Shown: positions 55,758 through 64,000 of the stretch, one piece after another
How the letters are laid out: every line of letters starts with the position of its first letter
Numbering within the stretch: position 1 is the first letter of the stretch
NCBI GenBank assembly: GCA_028752905.1
Contig: JAQNBH010000002.1
Location: 38,260,975-38,324,974 of the forward strand
Reading direction: 5' to 3'
Origin: Cladorhizidae sp. MBARI D1340-BT2
Taxonomy: Eukaryota; Porifera; Demospongiae; Poecilosclerida; Cladorhizidae
DNA: 64,000 bases
Notes under the pieces: model-generated
The model's database searches: none
Seen by the model: the letters and a program-made list of their open reading frames with translations, nothing else
Told to the model about the DNA's origin: nothing
Translations under genes and position numbers: made by a program

Positions 55758-55982
55758 ACCACAAGCCCATGGAAACAAAAAATGGAGGACATATTTGGCA
55801 GGGACATTTGCCCTTCCTTTGTGATGGTGGGCACTACAAATGGAACAGATCTGAGGTCACCTCATAAAGAATGTGGCAATTGTTCTATTACTAATAGTAC
55901 CCACCACATACAGTTGCTGTTCCCATTGCCTAGGGCTAACTTAGAGGGGGGCAGACATGTAGTCTGGTGCATGGCCAGGCTG
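55758..55982. other. Spacer before the 39-bp array
   Basis: Contains AATGGAGGACATATTTGGCA, also seen as AATGGAGGACATACTTGCC (41378) just before the telomere-like array of copy 1, and CAGATCTGAGGTCACCTCAT, similar to the left flank of the 42-bp array. No gene. Confidence 0.6.
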
Positions 55983-56944
55983 CTCTCTGACCTGTGTGAG
56001 GAGTGTGGAGGTCTAGTGAAACTCTGTGCCCTGTGTGAGGAGTGTGGAGGTCTAGTGAAACTCTGTGTCCTGTGTGAGGAGTGTGGAGGTCTAGTGAAAC
56101 TCTGTGCCCTGTGTGAGGAGTGTGGAGGTCTAGTGAAACTCTGTGCCCTGTGTGAGGAGTGTGGAGGTCTAGTGAAACTCTGTGCCCTGTGTGAGGAGTG
56201 TGGAGGTCTAGTGAAACTCTGTGCCTTGTGTGAGGACTGTGAAACTCTGTGCCTTGTGTGAAGAGTGTGGAGGTCTAGTGAAACTCTGTGCCCTGTGTGA
56301 GGAGTGTGGATGTCTAGTGAAACTCTGTGTCCTGTGTGAGGAGTGTGGAGGTCTAGTGAAACTCTGTGCCATGTGTGAGGAGTGTGGAGGTCTAGTGAAA
56401 CTCTGTGCCCTGTGTGAGGAGTGTGGAAGTCTAGTGAAACTCTGTGTCCTGTGTGAGGATTGTGGAGGTCTAGTGAAACTCTGTGCCCTGTGTGAGGAGT
56501 GTGGAGGTCTAGTGAAACTCTGTGCCCTGTGTGAGGAGTGTGGAGGTCTAGTGAAACTCTGTGCCCTGTGTGAGGAGTGTGGAGGTCTAGTGAAACTCTG
56601 TGTCCTGTGTGAGGAGTGTGGAGGTCTAGTGAAACTCTGTGCCCTGTGTGAGGAGTGTGGAGGTCTAGTGAAACTCTGTGCCCTGTGTGAGGAGTGTGGA
56701 GGTCTAGTGAAACTCTGTGCCCTGTGTGAGGAGTGTGGAGGTCTGTGAAACTCTGTGCCCTGTGTGAGGAGTGTGGAGGTCTAGTGAAACTCTGTGTCCT
56801 GTGTGAGGAGTGTGGAGGTCTAGTGAAACTCTGTGCCCTGTGTGAGGAGTGTGGAGGTCTAGTGAAACTCTGTGTCCTGTGTGAGGAGTGTGGAGGTCTA
56901 GTGAAACTCTGTGCCCTGTGTGAGGAGTGTGGAGGTCTAGTGAA
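55983..56944. repeat. 39-bp minisatellite in the satellite slot of copy 2, about 24 units
   Basis: The unit is CTCTGTGCCCTGTGTGAGGA plus GTGTGGAGGTCTAGTGAAA. It is unrelated to the telomere-like satellite that fills the same slot in copy 1. The stop-free frames (period LCALCEECGGLVK, or the opposite strand) are artefacts of the 39-bp period. Confidence 0.96.
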
Positions 56945-57096
56945 AATATATTCTAATCTTTGTCCTTCGCCATTCACTAGCTTCACTATTATACTAACTG
57001 CATTTCAAGCTTCAGCTCATTATTGTCAACCATTCTTGAGTTACGATACTTTTAGCTGCCCAATTCATTGCATACCTCTCCAGAAATAAATAAGTT
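56945..57096. repeat. Flank B, copy 2
   Basis: Matches 51177-51333 from ATATATTCTAATCTTTGTCC through CTCCAGAAATAAATAAG. Confidence 0.92.
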
Positions 57097-58119
57097 GGAT
57101 AGTACCAAAGTGTTATTGACCACCATAGACTTCACTGCATGGACTTGATCTAGTACTGAAAAGATAGGTCACTCTGTGTGCTCTCTCTTGATACTAGATA
57201 GGTCTCTCAGTGTGCTCTCTCTGGACACAAAACATCCATAGGGCAAGGACAAAAAATTGTGACATTGGAGGATTGAAAACATTTTCATGGCAATGCCAAA
57301 AAACGTTTATGGGCATGAAGTAGACTCCTTGGGGCTTAAGGAAAAGTTGGTTTTAGATTGATATCTTTACTCATGACTCCACGCCATTGCTTTGCAGTTC
57401 AGTGAATTTTATTTAATAGATTTTGACAAAGATTATCTCATCTCCATGAAAGTAGAAATCCATGTTAGAAGATAGCTATGGCATATATGGTTACATTTTT
57501 GTGTGGGAATTTTTGTTTAGTTTCATCGTCCAAAATATTTTTTTGCCGTCATGGTTATGGAATGGAGCCCTGCATTGCTTTCTAATTACAAGTTTTCTTG
57601 TAACGTGCGTAACAAAAAATGTCGAAAAGTTCCCACTGTTTCCAAAGTTCTAGGCGTAGCTGCAGATAATTCCATTTTCTCTTCCCTTACTATGTGATGG
57701 TACTTTATGCCAAAAATTGTACCAATTGAAGGGGCAGTTGTCTGGCCATTTCATGTTGAAATTTGTAACGTGCGTAACAGCCAAATACAACTGACATGCT
57801 TCTACATACACTGCTCATCCAGTATTAATGTGCCTGTCTCCAAAGGCTGTGAATGTGCTCATGACACTGGTATTGGGCCACAACATAAAAGGTGACCTTG
57901 CTATGACCAAGCACCATGCTTGAGATTCTCCAAGCACTCTGACCTCAAGCACATGGTCAATACTGTACCAGCAATTCTCCAATATGACAAGGTAATCATT
58001 TTGATATTAGGCTGTCTACATGTTATGTTTCTTAAACTTACCTTTGATGGTTTGCCTGTATCATATAGCATAGCTATTGATTGATTTCAAGATTGATTTA
58101 GTGATTCATTGAGTTTTAG

Positions 58120-59645
58120 TTCTTTGCCTGTGAAAAAAGCACTCTCAAATGCTGAACGTCAGATACACTACAGGGAGGAGAAGAAGGTATTAGGAGAGCA
58201 TGAGACCTGCAAAGCAAAGAATGCTGAGAGAATGCGAGTAGCTCGCCTCTTGAAGAAGAAACAGCTGGACAATCTTTCAGATCGAGCACGCTCATATCAG
58301 AAGAGGAAAATCCAAGAAGCAACACGTCTTCGTCTACAAAAGTATCGGCAGCGCAAGGCCCTCTAGCACCTTGCCCACACCTCAGATACTCCTTCCAAAA
58401 CTGTGTTCGGTAGTGCCAATGCACTGGGTAAGGCCACATCCCGTCTCTACCCAATGATCCAAACAAAAAGAAAGCAGTATGCAGGCAAATTTGTGCAGAC
58501 TATGTGTTCGTGGATCCCCACACACCCAATCCTATCCAAACAGAACTCAGTGAGACAGTCCAGCTCGTCATCTCTTTCTATGAAAGTGATGACATCAGTC
58601 GTCAAGCCCCTGGTCGGAAAGATGCCAGGAAAGTGGGAATGGAGAAGAAACAGATCTGTCACTTGGTCTGTACCCTGAAGGAGTGTCATGCACTTTTCAC
58701 CCAGGACTATATACCCCAATGTAAAAGTTGGTCTAACAAAGTTCAAGACTCTTAGACCAACCCATGTACTCTATGTAAGCCAGACCCCACACAATGCATG
58801 CATCTGTCAGTACCATGAGCAGGGGTGTATTTAGGGGGGGGGGGCAGGGGGGGGCATTCGCCCCCCCTTGTATCATTCTCGCCCCCCCCCCTTGAAATTA
58901 GACACCACCCTTATACATTACATACACCATCATTGTATCATTCTCGCCCCCCCTTATTTTTCCATATCTCAAGTTCGCCCCCCCTTGGCAAAATTTCTGA
59001 TACAACCCTGCATGAGGATGTCATCTTGGCATTGGAGGCACTCCACAAGGTGGTGCCAGATATCCCCCGGTACTCCCCCACTACCCCTGGCTCCTTCATG
59101 TGTGAGAACCCTTCAAACAAGTGCTGGCTGAATCAGTGCAACAACTGCCGTGATGGTCAGTGCTTCCTTGAGCAGTATGGCCAGGTGGTGCAAGTGGAAC
59201 AGGCAGTCACATGGCTTGAGTGGGAGAAGGACGAGAATGAGTGCCTAAAGAAAGTTGTTCATGAGGGGATGACTGATGACTTGAAGGAGCACATCCTTGC
59301 CCTTCTTCCCCATTTCCTCAAGCACGTATTATTTATCACAAGCACGTATTATTTATCAAGAGAGCACAAGCGGAGGAATACAAGAAACAGCTGTGCTGCT
59401 GTGGAGAAGTCTGAATCTGACCACAACCCGATAGAAACTATTTTGTGGGAGAAGTGGAGAGCAGCACTCCAACTCAACTGTCGCTAAATTTAATGAAATC
59501 TGCTGGGCTTAAGAGATGGAACTGGCCAGCGAGAGCCGACCGCCTCCCTGTCCCACGAGAGGACATTCTCTCCTGTATTGATCCTCCTGCCCACATTACC
59601 AACTCATCGCGCTTCTTCGTTATGTTGGATATGGATCAGTTCTAA
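58120..59645 (+). pseudogene. Multiply broken gene of an uncharacterised animal repeat-associated family
   Basis: Coding-like pieces lie in order but in changing frames. 58120-58363 is very basic (ALSNAERQIHYREEKK) and has no ATG, following TTTTAG like a splice acceptor; TAG at 58364-58366; same frame to about 58449; frame change; 58450 to about 58718 with LSETVQLVISFYESDDISR and APGRKD; frame change; to 58813 with LRPTHVLYVSQTPHNACICQ; a 191-bp MITE; 59011-59320 with ALEALHKVVPDIPRY and a Cys cluster (CENPSNKCWLNQCNNC); a 20-bp duplication at 59321-59358 shifting the frame before FIKRAQAEEYKKQLCCCGEV; then an end piece with WNWPARADRLPVP, stopping at 59645. From memory, longer relatives with a C-x-C-x-YHE motif are repetitive in cnidarians, sponges and fish and have a further middle region, apparently deleted here. 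A transposase role is a guess. Confidence 0.7.
58820..59010. mobile_element. 191-bp hAT-type MITE inserted in the broken gene, TSD CATGAG
   Basis: The ends CAGGGGTGTATTTAG and (reverse complement) CAGGGTTGTATCAGA are imperfect inverted repeats. CATGAG occurs at 58814-58819 and 59011-59016. Removing the insert and one CATGAG restores a continuous frame across the join. The interior is packed with G and C runs. CAGGGG ends and the GC tracts fit hAT-derived MITEs. Confidence 0.85.
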
Positions 59646-60270
59646 GAGGACTGATGAAGAATTCATAAGATGGAAATCTACAAACTGACTTCTTAAACTG
59701 CCTACATGTATGTATTCACCTCGCCCTGCCCCTTTGCCCAATCACCCTCGCCCATACACAGCACTCAACCTTACCCCTTGGCATCACTTCTATAAATACA
59801 GTGATTTTCCTTATCCCTCAGTAAGAATTATGCTCCTCATACTCGTAAATTAGTGTGTAACGTGAGTTACGTAACATGCGTTACGGCACACATTTTACTA
59901 TGGTGACCGCCATAAGCATGTGCATTATGATAGAACCATGAACATTGGGGGATTTGTAGTCAACGTAGTCCTACTGAATATATCTAGAAATAAGTGAAAT
60001 TCCAGGAGCACTTTTAAGAGAATCCTGCCTCAAAGATTGATGAAGAAATTTGATGTCATAATTTCGTAACATGCGTAACGGGTACTAATTGACCTCTACC
60101 TCCAAAAATACTTGTAATTTTTTGGCAAAAATTGATGAGTAATTATGTGCATCTTTCTTCTAGATTAGGAAAATTACATCATCAGGTTTACCTGTCAACA
60201 CATGCCATAGCAGTGCACATGCAAAGTGTGTAACACATAACGTGCATAACAGTGTCATTGCCCCATAGAT

Positions 60271-61040
60271 TCTGCACACTTCACTGTAATGAACTTGATA
60301 TATAGCTCAAAAGATAAGTCTCTCTGTATGCTCTCTCTTGATACACTAAACACTGTTGCATAGGTATAATCACCCCCAAGGTACAGGCAGTCAAAGTTGG
60401 GGCCTCAAACCACCTGCCCAAGTTTTCTAGCTGCTAATTGTTGAGTGCAAGGCATTGAAATTAGCACCTGAGGCTCTCCCATACAATAAGTGCTGTCATT
60501 ATTAGCTCACACATAAGTAGGTGGTCAAGCACTTGGGCAAGTGTGGGTGGCTGGAACATCAACAATGTTCCAGCCACTCTACAATAATATATATACTGCA
60601 TATCTATAGTGAAGTGTGTGCAATCTAGGAGCTGGCAAGTCATAACCACATGGTTATGTTTGTCAGTATATAATTTAGACCCCTCCCTCTTCACAGGAAC
60701 ATAAGCATATAATCTGCTGGCCCCATCTGTAGTGTTTGTGCAGCTCTACCAGTCCCAGTGCTTATAGCTACTCAAGACTTGATGCTGGCAAGTAGCTACT
60801 AGCAAGAGGTGAGGGCTGACTCCACTTCACATGGCAACCTGCAGCTCCAATACATGACCATGTAGGGCCAAACTAAACTGGCCTTAGCAAGCAATCTACA
60901 CTGGCTGCAGGTGGCACATCAATCACTAGCACAGCATGAATGTGTGCACAGATATGCACTTTCATGGTAGCCCACGGTTTTCAGGGTGAGTGCACCAATA
61001 GCTACTGCCCCATACAACCTGAACACACACACACACACAT
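60271..61040. repeat. Module X, copy 2 (uninterrupted)
   Basis: Matches 51882-53340 without the hAT insertion and ends in a shorter CA microsatellite (61022-61040). It supplies the empty site for the hAT element in copy 1. Confidence 0.93.
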
Positions 61041-61074
61041 TCTCACATAAACACCCACCTGCTCCAATAAGTAA

Positions 61075-64000
61075 CCCGTCATTATCCAAGCCCTAGCCTT
61101 AGTCATTATCCAAGCCCTAGCCCTAGTCATTATCCAAGCCCTAGCCTTAGTCATTATCCAAGCCCTAGCCCTAGTCATTTTCCAAGCCCTAGCCCTAGTC
61201 ATTGTCCAAGCCCTAATCCTAGTCATTGTCCAAGCCCTAACCCTAGTGTTCCAAGCCCTAACCCTAGTCATTGTCCAAGCCCTAACCCCAGTCATGGTCC
61301 AAGCCCTAACCCTAGTCATGGTCCAAGCCCTAACCCTAGTCATTGTCCAAGCCCTAACCCTAGTCATGGTCCAACCCCTAACCCTAGTCATTTTCCAAGC
61401 TCTAACCCTAGTCATGGTCCAAGCCCTAACCCTAGTCATGGTCCAAGCCCTAACCCTAGTCATTGTCCAAGCCATAACCCTAGTCATTGTCCAAGCCCTA
61501 ACCCTAATCATTGTCCAAGCCCTAACCCTAGTCATGGTCCAAGACCTAACCCTAGTCATGGTCCAAGACCTAACCCTAGTCATTGTCCAAGTCCTAACCC
61601 TAGTCATTGCCCAAGCCCTAACCCTAGTCATGGTCCAAGCCCTAGACCTAGTCATGGTCCAAGCCCTAACCCTAGTCATTGTCCAAGCCCTAACCCTAGT
61701 CATTGTCCAAGCCCTAACCCTAGTCATTGTCCAAGCCCTAACCCTAGTCATGGTCCAACCCCTAACCCTAGTCATTTTCCAAGCTCTAACCCTAGTCATG
61801 GTCCAAGCCCTAACCCTAGTCATGGTCCAAGCCCTAACCCTAGTCATTGTCCAAGCCATAACCCTAGTCATTGTCCAAGCCCTAACCCTAATCATTGTCC
61901 AAGCCCTAACCCTAGTCATGGTCCAAGACCTAACCCTAGTCATGGTCCAAGACCTAACCCTAGTCATTGTCCAAGTCCTAACCCTAGTCATTGCCCAAGC
62001 CCTAACCCTAGTCATTGTCCAAGCCCTAACCCTAGTCATTGCCCAAGCCCTAACCCTAGTCATGGTCCAAGCCCTAGACCTAGTCATGGTCCAAGCCCTA
62101 ACCCTAGTCATTGTCCAAGCCCTAACCCTAGTCATTGTACAAGCCCTAACCCTAGTCATTGTCCAAGCCCTAACCCTAGTCATTGTCCAAGCCCTAACCC
62201 TAATCATTGTCCAAGCCCTAACCCTAGTCATGGTCCAAGACCTAACCCTAGTCATGGTCCAAGACCTAACCCTAGTCATTGTCCAAGTCCTAACCCTAGT
62301 CATTGCCCAAGCCCTAACCCTAGTCATGGTCCAAGCCCTAGACTTAGTCATGGTCCAAGCCCTAACCCTAGTCATTGTCCAAGCCCTAACCCTAGTCATT
62401 GTCCAAGCCCTAACCCTAGTCATTGTCCAAGCCCTAACCCTAGTCATGGTCCAACCCCTAACCCTAGTCATTTTCCAAGCTCTAACCCTAGTCATGGTCC
62501 AAGCCCTAACCCTAGTCATGGTCCAAGCCCTAACCCTAGTCATTGTCCAAGCCATAACCCTAGTCATTGTCCAAGCCCTAACCCTAATCATTGTCCAAGC
62601 CCTAACCCTAGTCATGGTCCAAGACCTAACCCTAGTCATGGTCCAAGACCTAACCCTAGTCATTGTCCAAGTCCTAACCCTAGTCATTGTCCAAGCCCTA
62701 ACCCTAATCATTGTCCAAGCCCTAACCCTAGTCATGGTCCAAGCCCTAACCCTAGTCATTGTCCAAGCCCTAACCCTAGTCATTGTCCAAGCCCTAACCA
62801 TAGTCATTGTCCAAGCCCTAACCCTAGTCATGGTCCAACCCCTAACCCTAGTCATTTTCCAAGCTCTAACCCTAGTCATGGTCCAAGCCCTAACCCTAGT
62901 CATGGTCCAAGCCCTAACCCTAGTCATTGTCCAAGCCATAACCCTAGTCATTGTCCAAGCCCTAACCCTAGTCATGGTCCAAGCCCTAACCCTAGTCATT
63001 GTCCAAGCCCTAACCCTAGTCATGGTCCAAGCCCTAACCCTAGTCATTGTCCAAGCCCTAACCCTAGTCATGGTCCAAGCCCTAACCCTAGTCATTGTCC
63101 AAGCCCTAACACTAGTCATTGTCCAAGGCCTAACCCTAGTCATGGTCCAAGCCCTAACCCTAGTCATTGTCCAAGCCCTAACCCTAGTCATTGTCCAAGC
63201 CCTAACCCTAGTCATGGTCCAAGCCCTAACCATAGTCATTGTCCAAGCCCTAACCCTAGTCATGGTCCAAGCCCTAACCCTAGTCATTGTCCAAGCCCTA
63301 ACACTAGTCATTGTCCAAGCCCTAACCCTAGTCATGGTCCAAGCCCTAACCCTAGTCATTGTCCAAGCCCTAACCCTAGTCATTGTCCAAGCCCTAACCC
63401 TAGTCATTGTCCAAGCCTTAACCCTAGTCATTGTCCAAGCCCTAACCCTAGTCATTGTCCAAGCCCTAACCCTAGTCATGGTCCAAGCCCTAACCCTAGT
63501 CATTGTCCAAGCCCTAACCCTAGTCATGGTCCAAGCCCTAACCCTAGTCATTGTCCAAGCCCTAACCCTAGTCATGGTCCAAGCCCTAACCCTAGTCATT
63601 GTCCAAGCCCTAACACTAGTCATTGTCCAAGGCCTAACCCTAGTCATGGTCCAAGCCCTAACCCTAGTCATTGTCCAAGCCCTAACCCTAGTCATTGTCC
63701 AAGCCCTAACCCTAGTCATGGTCCAAGCCCTAACCCTAGTCATTGTCCAAGCCCTAACCCTAGTCATGGTCCAAGCCCTAACCCTAGTCTTTGTCCAAGC
63801 CCTAACACTAGTCATTGTCCAAGCCCTAACCCTAGTCATGGTCCAAGCCCTAACCCTAGTCATTGTCCAAGCCCTAACCCTAGTCATTGTCCAAGCCCTA
63901 ACCCTAGTCATGGTCCAAGCCCTAACCATAGTCATTGTCCAAGCTCTAACCCTAGTCATGGTCCAAGCCCTAACCCTAGTCATTGTCCAAGCCCTAACCC
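61075..64000. repeat. 24-bp telomere-like satellite, about 121 copies, runs off the window
   Basis: The unit is CCCTAA CCCTAG TCATTG TCCAAG, four hexamers. Variants are TCATGG, TCATTT and CCAAGA. GTCCAACCCCTAACC marker units at 61371, 61755, 62451 and 62835 are spaced 384, 696 and 384 bp, all exact multiples of 24. The 993-codon minus-strand open frame (period TRVRAWTM) is an artefact of the stop-free 24-bp period. The right end is outside the window. Confidence 0.96.

Larger units (their letters stand above)
57242..60262 (+). mobile_element. Candidate 3.0-kb DNA transposon with TSD CCATAG, carrying a decayed gene
   Basis: The segment begins GGCAAGGAC and ends GTCATTGCC, short inverted ends with one mismatch in nine. 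CCATAG flanks it on both sides (57236-57241 and 60263-60268), and the sequence on either side belongs to the dispersed roughly 100-bp motif that is continuous elsewhere (compare CTATGGAGC near 53860). Copies of a GTAACRTGCGTAAC-like palindromic motif lie near both ends (57599, 57766, 59857-59885, 60064 and a diverged one near 60230). The middle carries one gene relic. The element class is not assigned. Confidence 0.6.

Noticed and set aside
61002..63983. 993-codon minus-strand Arg/Thr/Trp-rich frame
   Set aside because: Purely the stop-free 24-bp satellite and the flanking CA repeat.
61075..64000. An actual chromosome end
   Set aside because: Units are 24-bp derivatives, not pure TTAGGG/CCCTAA, and the CCCTAA strand orientation would place a telomere to the left rather than at the right edge.

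Overview
The window reads as nuclear DNA of an early-branching animal, most likely a demosponge. The clues are one long intracellular immune receptor gene of the NLR type with two N-terminal death-fold regions, decayed animal DNA transposons (pogo/Tigger-like and hAT-like), CCCTAA-type telomere-like hexamers, AT-rich spacers and eukaryotic splice-like signals. The phylum is an inference; a cnidarian or another invertebrate is not excluded. Nothing here is arranged as bacterial operons.

Layout. 1-2.85 kb: a 34-bp and a 39-bp minisatellite. 2.85-10.3 kb: AT-rich, mostly non-coding DNA with old degenerate repeats, a four-copy 204-bp repeat and a large imperfect palindrome at 9.02-9.54 kb. 10.37-13.50 kb, minus strand: the only intact gene, an NLR-like protein of about 1040 residues (two death-fold regions, Ig-like domain, NACHT, LRRs). 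13.5-15.9 kb: about 60 copies of a 40-bp minisatellite directly upstream of its ATG, probably inside a 5' intron. 17.2-29.3 kb: a 12-kb array of a 36-bp unit with nested higher-order duplications. 29.7-36.3 kb: a short 40-bp array, a TIR-like pair, then about 78 copies of a 58-bp unit.

36.85-64 kb is a composite segment present twice in direct orientation. Each copy runs: 67-bp minisatellite, unique flank A, a satellite slot, unique flank B, an 800-bp module X with a CA microsatellite, then a CCCTAA-like array. The flanks are recognisably the same in both copies, but the satellite in the slot differs completely: a 9.8-kb telomere-like array in copy 1 and a 39-bp GTGAGGAGTGTGG-type array in copy 2. 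Each copy also carries private transposon insertions whose target duplications can be read by comparing the copies: a 507-bp pogo/Tigger-like and a 662-bp hAT-like element in copy 1, and a 3.0-kb element in copy 2. The 3.0-kb element holds a multiply broken gene of an uncharacterised animal family, itself split by a 191-bp MITE.

Three arrays (41.4-51.2, 54.2-54.7 and 61.1-64.0 kb) have periods that are multiples of six (78, 42 and 24 bp) and are built from CCCTAA/CCCTAG-like hexamers in one orientation, which suggests descent from telomeric repeats. Very long open frames inside the arrays follow from stop-free units whose length is divisible by three and are not annotated as genes.
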